DNA of 64,000 bases from Calvatia gigantea (lineage: Eukaryota; Basidiomycota; Agaricomycetes; Agaricales; Lycoperdaceae), in NCBI GenBank assembly GCA_025093985.1, contig JACAAK010000014.1:744001-808000 (forward strand). Direction: 5' to 3'. Shown piece by piece: positions 23,111 through 34,402 of the stretch. Made by a program: the position numbers and the translations under genes. The notes beneath the pieces are model-generated. The model searched no databases. It was given only the letters and a program-made list of their open reading frames with translations, and was not told the DNA's origin. Every line of letters starts with the position of its first letter. Position 1 is the stretch's first letter.

Positions 23111-23658
23111 GGTTTCTTTTGTGAGTTGGCAGCTACAGTACTTCCCGGGGGAACAAGATTATATGTTGGAGGAAGTATGAGGGCGAGGGTAGTTAAGTGA
23201 CTGTCGCCAGGTGTGCCGGCCAACATCCCACCACAACAAGCTTGTTCAGCGATACGCCACCCATGTGTTCCAAGGAAGTGTGAAACGCAATTCAGAGAAA
23301 ACCTTGCACTTTCTGTCAGAATTGTATCCTAGGGGCAATTGAAAGCTAGGTCTATACCCCTATTTTCGAGTAGTATAACACCGGCCCTGACTGGGGTTTG
23401 ACCTCGACTCTACAGTACGTCACCCCTTGAACCTAATTAACTTTTGTTGCAGAACCGACGAGTCGCCGTACAAAACACCTAGACAGATATTGGAATACTC
23501 GAGGATACAATAGGAATCTGCCATGTATGGCACAGGGAGCCAAATTCGGATAGCCTCGCCCCAAACCAGCAACGACGAAGTGAGTACAAGAAACCACAAG
23601 TCCAATTTGACAAAAAGGAGCATCGGCAATAATAATTAATCACCATATCAAAGAAAAT
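23111..23658. other. intergenic, nothing recognised
   Basis: 3' flanks of two convergent loci. I see no conserved reading frame. Confidence 0.35.
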
Positions 23659-25568
23659 TCAGACGGCTTGTGGTGCGGGTTCAAGTTCCGGTGCAAGTTC
23701 AGGCTGGACCTGGGGCTCGAGCTGAGGTTCACTATCGGGGAGGAGTTGGAGGTCATTTTCGGGCTGAAGTAGTGGAACCTCGTGAAGAGGAGAACGGTGC
23801 ACATGGTTGAGATCCGTGTTGAGTTGTTCTACCAGGGCCTGAGTTTGGTGTTCGCCGTTGACACCTGTGCCTGCCTCAGGCTCCGGTTCGCCTTCAGCAT
23901 CTCCTTCACCAATAGGTAAACGATCTGTTAGTCAGTCGGGTTAGCGTCTTGTAGTAGCAGTGCAGTGAGATATATTTTTAACGTACCCTCGGGTCCTTCG
24001 GTGCTGTCAGAGACATCGTTCCTAAATGAAAAATCGTTCTCTAGGAATACAATCACATCAACCAATAACTCGAGGCAGCTATCAAAACGAGTAGGTACCT
24101 TTATTGGACCCACCCAAACTGGATGCCTCATCTCTATCCAGCACTGGGTCGGGACTCCCGTTGTTCAAGTTTACTCCGTGCCTTCCCAACCCATTGGCGA
24201 CGAACTCATCTAGGTGCACTGGTAAATCACGGCCCTGACCATTATTCCAATCACTAGCAATCGGGCGTTTCTTCAACACGACACCGTCAAAAATCTCTCT
24301 TGGGCTCTCCGATCTGCCATTCACATCCAGATAACCTCGGTTTCTGTCAATACCGGAAAGGGAAGGCATGATGACACCATCCAACACCTTCTTCCCCTCG
24401 CCTTTTTCGCGGTTTGTGCTTGCGGTCTTTGGCGGGAGTTTATTGGTCGGCTCAGGATAGACACTGGTTTCTTGTTAGGACTCGACAGAGAACCTTTTTC
24501 TGTAGGTTTAATATTACGCTTCGACGTCCGAGGTGTGATTGCACTTCGCGCACTCATACCGGAGCTTGGGCGGGGGCGTGAAGCGGACGCAGGACGAGGT
24601 TTTGACCCAGACTGTGCTGTTGAAGATGTCGTAAAATCCCGCACACGGGCTGTACGGGATTCTCTGCTAGCTCTCGTCAAGGCAGCTGCGAGAGCCTGAG
24701 GCCCAGAGTATCGTTCTTCTTCCTCTTCCTCCGATGCAGCTTCCTTTTCTTCTTCAACTTCTTCTCTTTCCTCTGTGGGGATATGCCTCCTCGAGCGTCG
24801 GGTGCTTCGTTTCCCGGGTGCGCTTTCACTCTCTCCCGCGTCCTCATCTGTCGTAGACCTCCGCCTGAGAGATGTCCTCGTTGCGCTAGTCCTACCACTC
24901 GTAGCAGCAGCAGAAACAGAAGCCGTCGAGGCAGAAACATCAACATCCCTATCTCTCCTCGACCTCGTAGTCCTTCCAGGTCCAGGTCCAGGTTCTGACA
25001 GACGGACACGCTTGACACCCTTACTGCGTCGCGTCTCGCGTCTTGCTGTGGAGATGGACTCGGATGCCTCGTGGTCTGTTTCGCCTTCCGCGTCCTCGTC
25101 TTCATCTTGGGCGTCGTTATTCTCCTCGCCACCGCTATCCGGAAGGAAAAGCGGACCTGGTTCTGGGCGGGGCCTTTTTCGTGTTGAGATACGCCGAGCA
25201 GGTGATACTGCAGCCGATTTCGATCTCGTCACGGGCGAAATTGGGGAGCGCGAAGAGGGGGGGACGCGTTCGTCGAAGTCATTTTGAGTGGTCGCATATC
25301 GACTTTGGTTTGATGTTGCAAGGTCCTTGGTGATCTCATCTGCCAGTGCAGGTCCCACTATGATGACGATTTGCAGATATATGTCATAAAAGATAAGCAA
25401 AGAAAATAAAGTGAAATGAGGTGAAATGGAAGACATACACCCATTTTTCTGAACAGCATGTAAAAAGGCAATAACCTCCTCTCGCTTCATGTACCGCTTG
25501 ATGCCGAGGTCGCGAGACAGGAACTGCAAGGTCTCTGCCTTGAGTATTTCCCAAGGAAAATCTGCCAT
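23659..25568 (-). CDS. charged low-complexity, probably nuclear protein
   Basis: ATG at 25568 (MADFPWEILKAETLQFLSRD). Exons: 25439-25568, about 24099-25339, 23987-24040, 23659-23924, with GT-AG introns that keep frame. The first exon has a helical, DEK_C- or SAP-like look (LKAETLQFLSRDLGIKRYMK). The body is rich in S, R, E and D (SARRETRRSKGVKRVRLSE, REEVEEEKEAASEEEEEE) and the tail is E/P-rich. I do not recognise a catalytic domain; chromatin association is only a guess. Within exon 2 the frame changes near 24455-24465; either a base was lost or a 38 nt intron (gtgtct...aaag) is spliced. Exon 1 and most of intron 1 recur at 33261-33487 because the tandem duplication breakpoint lies in intron 1. 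Confidence 0.6.
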
Positions 25569-26484
25569 TTTGTTTCCCTGGCTGAGCCAACCCAGAGATA
25601 ACGGAGTATAAATCCCAAGAGAAAGACCCGCTTTTTTTTTTAATGTGGAGCAGAGGATTCTGGGCGTGGAAGGACAAAACCAACCTCGTTTCTCCTGTGA
25701 CAGGGTCACTCAGAGCCGCACTTTGTCACACTTCCAAGAAGAAGCTCAAAAAATGAACGCTGGGCAACGATAATCAGTAGGCAAGGAAGGTTATATACAG
25801 AAACCACTGAAAAAATAACTTTGGGTCTCACCGGGCACGGCATCTTGGGTAAATACTCGATTCGAGTCTCGTTACTCCCAAAGCTGACGGTCCATTCGCT
25901 TCTCGAAGGTATGCTCTCGGCCCAACTCTCGATGTCACCCTGTTAATTTACTGAGTGTATAACACTTGTTAAGTGAAATCCAACGGAGTTGTAGCTTGAT
26001 GGCACCATATTCCTTGGGAGGCGCACAAAAATAGAAAGGGCACAGGCTCACGAGATCTCCATATTTAGCGTGTACCCTCAGACAGCCACATTTGCGAAAG
26101 ACGGAGGAAAACCGCCAAGACTATATTCGGGGAGGGGACATAAGCTACACTCCAAGGGGTATACGCAGCTACGTATGTGGTGTATGGATGGATGTATGAC
26201 TCTCTTATCAGTGCTAGAAAAAAACAGATATACGCTAATCAGTAGGATGACAATGTCTCTTGATCTTCTAAAGTAAATGGAATGGCAAGAACGGAGTAAA
26301 CCCAGAAGACACGACAGCTCGTTCATCCAACCACCTTCCCTCTTCCTTGGCACATGTTTGCATTAATGAAGCCAAAGCTGTAGAACGGCCGCAGCCAAAC
26401 TTGACTCAATCCCCCAAGCTCTCCTCGATTCAAACCCATTTCAGGAACCACTTCGCTAAATCCAAAAGCAAGGCACAGAGAGGA
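25569..26484. other. intergenic, 5' flank of the charged-protein gene and 3' flank of AUR1
   Basis: No gene recognised. A 68-residue plus-strand reading at 26070-26276 is preserved in the other unit only because the DNA is nearly identical. I see no regulatory site I can name. Confidence 0.35.
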
Positions 26485-27894
26485 TCAAGTCCGTGAAGTA
26501 GCTCCTCCTGCTGCGGGTGCAAATGCCGAAGTAACAGGGCTCCAACCATCCTCCGGACCTCTTTCATCACCTCTAATCAGACTTGCTATACTCGCCGTAT
26601 GACGATGAGACTTCTTCTGCCCACCACCACCACTCGCCTTGTTAATAAGCGGCCTCGCTGGTTCAGAAACCGCGGGTGCAGTAGCGCTCGTGGTATTGAT
26701 ACCGGCAGCAGGTGATCGATAAGTGATATCCATCTCTTCGTCATCCGAACTCGTTTCGCTGATATCAAACTCTCCTGCATCGTGGATTCCAACTCCGTTT
26801 CCTACCCGTCTCCGCCTCGGATCTTCGAGATCGTAGATCTCATATTTCGACCGTCCACTCGCTCCATTTCTCAACGCAGAAGCTAGTCCGCCAGGGGGTG
26901 CAGTCGCACCAGCACCTTTAAGTTCGTCCGGCAAGAACAAGTAGAAGAACGCCGTGGCGAGACAAGCGCCTCCGACGACATCGATGAGGTAATGGTGTGT
27001 GAGGTACATTGTTGCCCAATACAGAATTCCTGCATAGGCCCATACGTAACGTGTTGTCTGAGGGAAAAAATGGGATAGGAAGAGCGCTTCCATCGTTGCG
27101 CACGCAGCATGGAGTGATGGGAATGCACCAAATACGACGGGGGAATTCGAGAAAGTGACAGTGTAGCCCTGAGAATGGAATAGCGCATCGATGCGTGCTA
27201 AGCCGCCTGGGGATCCTTTCATACCGTAATTCGCAGGGGTGAGTCCGTGAATGACTTCGTACCATGGTGCAGAGCATGGGAAGAGGATTTGGAATAGGAC
27301 ACCGGTGAGGTTGAGGTAGCCAAATGCCCTACCCCAGAAGTGTATAACTCCTTTGCTACGGAAGAGCCAGAGGAAGGCTGCGACAACGAATGGGAAGACG
27401 AAGTGTCCGACGCCGTATGGGAACCATGCGACGATGTCGAGTATAGGGTGTGTGAACCTTGTGAGGATGTCGGAGATGTTCGCGCCGTAGAGGACGTACT
27501 CCAATGTGGGAAGGAGCGCTACGGAGATTCCCGGTCTCCACGGTTCAGGAATGAATCGTGATGAATAAAAGGATAACAGGTAGGAGAATATAGGAGTGGC
27601 GGGGACAAAGAATTGGGATGTGAGTGGGACGAGGAGGGCAATGACCCAAAGGGATGGAATTAAAAGTTTGATCGGGAACCCGGGTTGCTGCATGACGGTA
27701 AACCAGAAAGCGGCAAGGAGTGCATGGAAGATGAATAAAGAGTCGGAAAGTACGAAGGCATGATTCCGCAGCTTTGCGAGTGTAATAGAGGGTGAAAGGG
27801 ATTTGTCAAGGCGGCCAACGGCTGCTATGAAGGCGACTCCGATTGTATTGAAGGCTTGGGCAACGGTTGCCCGTGGGCGTACAGCTCCAGACAT
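26485..27894 (-). CDS. aur1: inositol phosphorylceramide synthase, copy 1
   Basis: Single exon, 469 residues. Several hydrophobic segments (LFIFHALLAAFWFTVM, KLLIPSLWVIALLVPL, FVFPFVVAAFLWLF, YLNLTGVLFQILFP, YLIDVVGGACLATAFFYLF) fit the polytopic Golgi enzyme. The AUR1/PAP2-type motifs are present: GAFPSLHAACATMEALFLSH (about 256-275) and YLTHHYLIDVVGG (about 297-309), with H301 and D305 in the HxxxD arrangement of the catalytic site. Family knowledge: the enzyme transfers phosphoinositol from phosphatidylinositol to ceramide, is essential in fungi, and is the aureobasidin A target. The tail after 325 is cytosolic-looking and low complexity. It is transcribed divergently from a methyltransferase gene. 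Repeated at 34403-35812. Confidence 0.92.
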   Translation of the reverse strand: MSGAVRPRATVAQAFNTIGVAFIAAVGRLDKSLSPSITLAKLRNHAFVLSDSLFIFHALLAAFWFTVMQQPGFPIKLLIPSLWVIALLVPLTSQFFVPATPIFSYLLSFYSSRFIPEPWRPGISVALLPTLEYVLYGANISDILTRFTHPILDIVAWFPYGVGHFVFPFVVAAFLWLFRSKGVIHFWGRAFGYLNLTGVLFQILFPCSAPWYEVIHGLTPANYGMKGSPGGLARIDALFHSQGYTVTFSNSPVVFGAFPSLHAACATMEALFLSHFFPQTTRYVWAYAGILYWATMYLTHHYLIDVVGGACLATAFFYLFLPDELKGAGATAPPGGLASALRNGASGRSKYEIYDLEDPRRRRVGNGVGIHDAGEFDISETSSDDEEMDITYRSPAAGINTTSATAPAVSEPARPLINKASGGGGQKKSHRHTASIASLIRGDERGPEDGWSPVTSAFAPAAGGATSRT

Positions 27895-28511
27895 ACTGCA
27901 GGAGTGGTGTCATTTTCGATCAAGAGTTAATGGGACAGAAAGTCGCAACACTGCGCACCTTGAAGCACCCACTACGAGTTAAGAAATATTTGGTAGTTCA
28001 AAAAAAACTCCACTATGTATGTGCGTATGTTCTAGGTCGTTGACAACAGCACCAGGTACGATTTTCGAGGGATGGAATCTAGGTAAGTGAAGAGGAGCCA
28101 CACAACGTCGGTACCCCTCAGTCAGTTATGAAAGCATCACGACAAAACTAAACAAAACTCACAAAATGCGAGCAAGGATATAATACACGATGCAAGGAGA
28201 GCACTGCTGCACGGTGGGAAGGGTGATTCTGCACTGCAAGTTGGATGCGAGCCAGAATAGACCTGCACCAACCCCGAGACTTTCTCACACAAATTCCCAT
28301 TTTCCTCGCTTGCAGGTTGCCCTGTCACGTGGCGGTGGCCGACGAGATTGATCAATCATCTTCTTGGAGAATACGATTTGTCATATCATATGATAAACGG
28401 TGTACCCCTCATTCGTTCCGAGAAGCATGGGGAAATCCCAGGCCCTCAACAGCAAGATGGAAGCTTAAATAGGCTAACATACTCCTTAAGCGTCGGTCTA
28501 TTCCTGTCGCC
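27895..28511. promoter_or_regulatory. shared divergent promoter, AUR1 and methyltransferase
   Basis: 617 bp between the two start codons, which point away from each other. A run gcttaaataggc lies near 28465, a TATA-like spot about 45 bases before the methyltransferase ATG. The same interval is copied at 35813-36429. No other coding sequence seen. Confidence 0.5.
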
Positions 28512-29363
28512 ATGAAGCTATCTGCTGCGTTCGGCCTCTTTATCGATCTGCGCGTTGCAATCCAAATTGCTTTTTGGCCTACTCTGGTAACCATATGCCG
28601 CTCACCGTTGCTGCTATTTCAACCTCACAAGGTCTCCCAAATTTTTATGGCACACGTTTGGGTTGTTTTTGGGAAAGGTATTGATGAGGGTGGAAAACCG
28701 ACCAAGGAAGCCCTCATCACGCCTCATGCGACCGGTGTAGTCCTCGATATCGGCGCAGGTAAAATCAGATCAATGTCAACGCTCCTTTCCCCCCGATTGA
28801 CGGCTTCTAAATTGATAGGACACGGACACACCGTCAAGTATCTTGATCGCACAAAAGTCACGAAATACGTTGCAGTCGAACCGAATACCCATATGCATGA
28901 TCAACTCCGTCAGGTCGTCTCTGAATTTGGATTCACAGAAGCAGATGGAACCCTCCTCATACTTTCCTGTGGGGCTGAGGACACCGCTGCTATTCTTTCT
29001 CCCCTCGATAATTCCCAGGTTGATACTATAATCTCAATTCTCACCCTCTGCACCGTACCTGAACCCAGGAAGACCATAACAAACCTCGTTCTTGACGTCC
29101 TCAAACCCGGCGGGCAGCTGCTTTACTATGAGCATGTCTTAAGTCCACTGAAAGACGTCGCTTGGTGGCAAAGACTATGGGCGCCTCTTTGGGCGCTTGG
29201 ATTAGATGGGTGTAGAATTGACCGGCCGAGCCATTTGTTCGTCGAGGAGATGCAGGGGCGAGATGGTGAGGCTGTGTGGAGGGAGAAAAATATGTGGGGG
29301 AAGGAAGATGAGCCAGAGGAACATTTGTTCTGGCATCGTGTAGGTCGCTATGTTAAAATTTAG
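28512..29363 (+). CDS. class I SAM methyltransferase (METTL7-like), copy 1
   Basis: Two exons, 28512-28758 and 28819-29363, 263 residues. The 60 nt intron is a multiple of three without a stop, so an unspliced frame also stays open, but splicing restores the motif I sequence VVLDIGAGHGHTV (from about 76). Then VAVEPNTHMHDQLRQ (acidic loop), DTIISILTLCTVPEP and LKPGGQLLYYEHV (post-motif strand), and a WWQRLWAPLWALGLDGCRID tail, all as in the METTL7/ubiE-like group. The first 30 residues are hydrophobic (FGLFIDLRVAIQIAFWPTLV), suggesting membrane attachment. Substrate unknown. Copy 2 differs at residue 29 (C here, W there) and V to I in LKDVAWW. Confidence 0.82.
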   Translation: MKLSAAFGLFIDLRVAIQIAFWPTLVTICRSPLLLFQPHKVSQIFMAHVWVVFGKGIDEGGKPTKEALITPHATGVVLDIGAGKIRSMSTLLSPRLTASKLIGHGHTVKYLDRTKVTKYVAVEPNTHMHDQLRQVVSEFGFTEADGTLLILSCGAEDTAAILSPLDNSQVDTIISILTLCTVPEPRKTITNLVLDVLKPGGQLLYYEHVLSPLKDVAWWQRLWAPLWALGLDGCRIDRPSHLFVEEMQGRDGEAVWREKNMWGKEDEPEEHLFWHRVGRYVKI

Positions 29364-29940
29364 TTATGAATGCTATCTGTGCCTAGTGTCCCCAGGAGCA
29401 AACGTAACTTCGCAAACCCCCATCATAATTCGCGCTCCAAGTGGGGCTCGGTTGGAGATAGAACCAGCATCGCAGACCTTCCGTTTTCCTTCTTACACAC
29501 TCCCCGAACTTTGCGGGGGGCCCTGAAGTTTCAGGACGAAACATTACGCTTCAAAGTGCCAGGATATCTGACTTATTTCCCTTCACTGACTCCCTTATTG
29601 CACGTCGTTTCTGGCCAAACGCCCTCCCAAATGCCTCGTTCCCCACAAGCTAAAACCCCAATAATTGCTCGTAGGCCACTGGCTGGCGTTTGTCTCAAAG
29701 TTATAGAAACGTCTTGCCCATATACGGAATGTTTTCCTATAAATGGCTATAAATGGCCCCGGAATGGACAAGGTTCAACGTTGTTCAACGTTCAAACGTT
29801 CATCGAACGCTCATCGATGCATCATTTGTTCCGATTTTGACTGTGAGATTTATGGGAAAGCCCATGCGAAGTTTCGTCAAACAGACTTTAAAGCCACGGG
29901 GATTAGACAAAGCTGTCCGCCCTCTCTACCTCCAACCATT
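29364..29940. other. intergenic, promoter side of NACHT D
   Basis: Open readings here follow from base composition and are not supported. Two near-identical short repeats (ctataaatgg ctataaatgg, 29738-29757) may act as TATA elements for the NACHT locus about 190 bp downstream. The whole interval is repeated in unit 2. Confidence 0.4.
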
Positions 29941-31908
29941 ATGTCCAACATAGATCTTCAAGGAGCCCATGATTTTGTGCTCAACAACCCGCAATTCAGC
30001 CAGACTGTCAACGTCGCTGCAGGTTCTGGTGAGCAATTTCGGTTTTGTGGTGACAGGGATTCGACTAAGAGGGTTAATAGGTATCGAGAAGCTCCTAAAA
30101 GCATCAATACCAGAGGCCTTCCACGACTCCGGTGCTCGCGACCCACCCCGTTGTCATCCAGGCACTCGCTTGGACTACATCGAACAAGGTCTCCAGCTGG
30201 GGCTCTGGTACATCACAACATGCTGAGCCCATTCTGTGGATGCAAGGTGCAGCTGGAGTCGGAAAATCCGCGATAGCACAATCTTGTGCGGAACTCCTGA
30301 CCGAACGGAATCAACTGGGAGCCGCATTCTTCTTTTCCCGTCCAAACCAAAGGGACGACCCCGCTTGCTTATTCACCTCCATCTCCTACCAAATCGCCAC
30401 CAAATCAACTTCATTCAGCAATATCCTTGACCGCGACATACGCAAGGACCCGACCCTTGTGGGAAAATCGATTGCAAGACAGTTCCATGAGTTTCTTGTC
30501 AAGCCTCTGAGGGAACTGAGGGAGAAGGAGGACATGAAGGGCTATATGATCATCATTGATGGCCTTAAAAAGAATGTGCTGGAATCAAGGCACAGCGTGA
30601 CATAGTCGAAATCGTTGCAAATTCAGCTCAGGATGCGACCACTCCCTTTCGCTGGGCCTTTTTCAGCCGCCCAGAATCTCACATTATTGCATCCTTTGCG
30701 TCAGACCGCGTGCGTCCGCTATGCCTGCACCTAGAGCTTCCAGTGTCCCGAGAAATTGACCATGAAATTTTATGCTACTTGACATCTAAACTCGAGAAAA
30801 TACGGGAGGAACACGGTCTTCCGTCGTCGTGGCCATCTGAGAAGGATTTGGGAATCCTGGTTGACCGCTCGGCGGGGTTGTTCATTTATGCATCCACGGT
30901 CGTGCGCTTTGTTGGCGAGCGCAATTCATTGGGACCCATTGATCAATTACGCCTCGTTCTCCTACTGACGAAACAGGCTGCAAGTAACGCTGGTTCGGAC
31001 CATCCCCTATCGGAACTTGACATTTTCTATGCGCTCATCATGCGACGTGTTCCCTCGAAGATTCTCCTGACAATCCAGAAAATCTTGCTACTCCACAATA
31101 CAACCCCACAATATCCCCCCGCCGATGACTATAATAAACTCCTGGCAATTGCGAATAGCCTCAGCCTATCCAAGCCGCAAGTCCAGAATGTTTGGGCCGC
31201 CCTTCGTTCTGTGTTAGTAATTGGTCCTCTGACGATCAACTTCTATCATGCTTCATTCATGGATTTTCTCCAAGACCCGCACCGGTCAAGGGAGTTTTGT
31301 ATTTATGGAGGTTGCTTGGACAGCGTTCGGCAGGAACTGTTAGAGCGCTTGAATTCTATACACGTTCAAAGTAAAGGTGTGTGACAGCAGGGCTTCTGCG
31401 TCGGTCCACACTTATCAGGATCCCTAAATATCTCTAGAGGAGTTAGTTTTTGACCTAACGTGGGCATCGGGCAAGGGCAGCCCAGCTGATCTGCACCGAT
31501 ACTTAGTCAACTCTTTTTTCCTCCTGTGCTCACACTCCCGCCCCTTGCTTCCTTTGACGGCCGTTGGTCTAGCCAGATTCCAGTTCAAGGCGCTCCTTCG
31601 TCTGTACCCCGATGCCACTCACGGTGGCAGTGAGATACCTCCGGAAAAGCTGAGGCAAAACGTGATGTTATGCCTATGTCTTCAGAATCGTGCCACTGAC
31701 GTTGCTCAATTAGATTCCGGCCGAACTTCGAAACAAGGTGATTCGCCGATGCTACAACCCGGCTGTATACTTCAACAAGCCGCCGAATGCAAAACGGGGT
31801 TGGGCCTACGTTCTCGGGCAGGGGAAAAACAAGGCTGTATGGTGGGCGACAGACGGTGACTCGGACCTTGTTCCATATCCCTCTATCTTCAAACTATACG
31901 TTGGCTAG
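29941..31908 (+). pseudogene. NACHT NTPase pseudogene D (unit 1)
   Basis: Family layout: exon 1 MSNIDLQGAHDFVLNNPQFS, intron about 30029-30080, KLLKASIPEAFHDSGARD, P-loop GAAGVGKSA, DIRKDPTLVGKSIARQ, VSREIDHEILCYLTSKLEKI, FYHASFMDFLQDPHRS, then LTAVGLARFQFKALLRL, IPAELRNKVIRRCYNPAV, YVLGQGKNKAVWW and a stop at 31908. Two breaks: an extra A at catcgaacaagg (about 30184) and an altered Walker B stretch where IIIDGLDECAG should be (IIIDGLKKNVLE, with a frame change, near 30565). The second break is shared with the copies at 37861 and 43018 and so predates them. Confidence 0.87.
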
Positions 31909-32475
31909 GACGTAGTCTTTTATATAATTCTAAGACGCCATCATCGGTTGACTTGGGAAATGTGTTGCACCCCATGACGACGAACCCCAAAAGCCAACAC
32001 CGAAGCTTTAATAGAAATGAGGCACACATCGTGTGTCAGGGAATTTAAACAGTTTACAACACATAAGTTACCAGTCACACCCCGTTATTTTAGCTTGATA
32101 ACCGTTTGGGCCGAGAAGTTGGGCTTTCAGGAATGATTGTGGATTTGCCTTTGTGTCAGGCAACCACCAATCAATTAGTTATACTTTGTCTCTGGCGTCA
32201 CCTTCGTTAGTTTTTGTATCAGGAATCCATGAGTGGGTAGTCCGGGTTATACTTTGTGTAACCTGCCAACCACATCAGCCAAATCATTTCCAGCTTCAAA
32301 GTTCTTTCCCCATGAATGGATGGTATGAATTGCATCCGCGAGGTCAACATGATAGGAAGGACGTAATTTTTTAAATTCAGGTCTGTGAATAGGAGCCTGA
32401 ATTGGCATCCACAGCCCTACTAGTGCTCAGAGATGTGTTCAGGAGGCCACGTGACCGGAAAGTCGTCACACCAAT
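31909..32475. other. intergenic, 3' flank of NACHT D
   Basis: No gene. The first 400 bases also match the 3' flanks of the NACHT remnants ending at 51441 and 57450, so a conserved 3' flank travels with the family. Confidence 0.45.
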
Positions 32476-33260
32476 CACCTGAAACCAGTCAGGATCGTTA
32501 CCCATCACAGAAGGTACCCAAAATCCTATTCAAAATATAAAATCGTGGGATATCTCGGGACGCCCCACAAGTTTTATTATAGATATAGAATAGATCATAA
32601 ATTATTGTGAACTACCGATCCGGGAACCCGATTGAAAAACAATAAGCAGCCATTATTGAAAATCTTTTTTTTGTCTCTGCACCGGACACCGATCCTTGCT
32701 CCGTTTTTGAATCCACTCGGAAATCGGTACCTTGCACCGAGTCTTCCATCAATTCAAAGTCAGGACGGGTATAAGGTTGAATGTCCCACGAGTGGGCACC
32801 CGAGTGGGACACTCAGGCTTGTGGCAAAACTTCTGTAGTAGAAACAAATTTCATGCAGCAATTATGAGTAATTATGTACCCTGAGCTAAGATGCCAAAAA
32901 AAACAAAATACCAGATATAGGTGAGTATGAAGTTTTTGCCACCAACCTGAGTGTCCCATTCCCATGCCCACTCGTGAGCCACTCAACCTTATACCCGTCC
33001 CGACTTTGAATTTGTGGAAGACTCGGTGCAAGGTACCGATTTCCGAGTGGATTCAAAAACGGGGCAAGGATCGGTGTCCGGTGCAGAGACAAAAAAAAGA
33101 TTTTCAATAATGGCTGCTTATTGTTTTTCAATCGGGTTCCCGGATCGGTAGTTCACAATAATTTATTAATCTATTCTATATCTGTAATAAAACTTGTGGG
33201 ATATCCCACGATTTTATATTTTGAATAGGATTTTGGGTACCTTCTGTGATGGGTAACGAT
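32476..33260. mobile_element. foldback (palindromic) element, copy 1, right end cut
   Basis: Non-coding element with two long inverted arms of roughly 350 bp around a short loop. The left arm begins CACCTGAAACCAGTCAGG; the right arm is its reverse complement but stops at gggtaacgat, about 18 bases short of the tip, where the second duplication unit begins. Both arms include cggacaccgatccttgc (left) and its complement. Confidence 0.82.
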
Positions 33261-33357
33261 GCCAGTGCAGGTCCCACTATGATGACGATTTGCAGATATA
33301 TGTCATAAAAGATAAGCAAAGAAAATAAAGTGAAATGAGGTGAAATGCAAGACATAC

Positions 33358-33487
33358 ACCCATTTTTCTGAACAGCATGTAAAAAGGCAATAACCTCCTC
33401 TCGCTTCATGTACCGCTTGATGCCGAGGTCGCGAGACAGGAACTGCAAGGTCTCTGCCTTGAGTATTTCCCAAGGAAAATCTGCCAT
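33358..33487 (-). pseudogene. orphan exon 1 of the charged-protein gene
   Basis: Exact copy in coding terms of exon 1 at 25439-25568 (MADFPWEILKAETLQFLSRD to VQKNG), with its promoter and the start of intron 1. Downstream exons are absent: the sequence runs into the foldback element at 33260. If transcribed it could only give a short truncated product. Confidence 0.85.
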
Positions 33488-34402
33488 TTTGTTTCCCTGG
33501 CTGAGCCAACCCAGAGATAACGGAGTATAAATCCCAAGAGAAAGACCCGCTTTTTTTTTTAATGTGGAGCAGAGGATTCTGGGCGTGGAAGGACAAAACC
33601 AACCTCGTTTCTCCTGTGACAGGGTCACTCAGAGCCGCACTTTGTCACACTTCCAAGAAGAAGCTCAAAAAATGAACGCTGGGCAACGATAATCAGTAGG
33701 CAAGGAAGGTTATATACAGAAACCACTGAAAAAATAACTTTGGGTCTCACCGGGCACGGCATCTTGGGTAAATACTCGATTCGAGTCTCGTTACTCCCAA
33801 AGCTGACGGTCCATTCGCTTCTCGAGGTATGCTCTCGGCCCAACTCTCGATGTCACCCTGTTAATTTACTGAGTGTATAACACTTGTCAAGTGAAATCCA
33901 ACGGAGTTGTAGCTTGATGGCACCATATTCCTTGGGAGGCGCACAAAAATAGAAAGGGCACAGGCTCACGAGATCTCCATATTTAGCGTGTACCCTCAGA
34001 CAGCCACATTTGCGAAAGACGGAGGAAAACCGCCAAGACTATATTCGGGGAGGGGACATAAGCTACACTCCAAGGGGTATACGCAGCTACGTATGTGGTG
34101 TATGGATGGATGTATGACTCTCTTATCAGTGCTAGAAAAAAACAGATATACGCTAATCAGTGGGATGACAATGTCTCTTGATCTTCTAAAGTAAATGGAA
34201 TGGCAAGAACGGAGTAAACCCAGAAGACACGACAGCTCGTTCATCCAACCACCTTCCCTCTTCCTTGGCACATGTTTGCATTAATGAAGCCAAAGCTGTA
34301 GAACGGCCGCAGCCAAACTTGACTCAATCCCCCAAGCTCTCCTCGATTCAAACCCATTTCAGGAACCACTTCGCTAAATCCAAAAGCAAGGCACAGAGAG
34401 GA

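Larger units (their letters stand above)
25342..33260. repeat. tandem duplication, unit 1 (about 7.9 kb)
   Basis: Direct repeat of 33261-47515 once the copia insertion is removed. It starts at gccagtgcagg in intron 1 of the charged-protein gene and ends at gggtaacgat near the right tip of a foldback element. The sequence after 33260 returns to gccagtgcagg, giving a head-to-tail junction. By eye I counted roughly 30-40 single-base or 1-bp differences between units, so the copies are young. Only 1 base (t) is shared at the junction. Confidence 0.9.

Noticed and set aside
24472..25333. Long plus-strand open frames opposite the charged-protein gene
   Set aside because: They arise from the biased, repetitive codon use of the S/R/E-rich exon on the other strand; no motifs and no splice or start context.
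28512..29363. Reading the methyltransferase as a single unspliced frame
   Set aside because: The 60 nt segment has GT-AG ends, interrupts motif I (DIGAG|GHGHTV), and in copy 2 carries an extra base that would break an unspliced frame.
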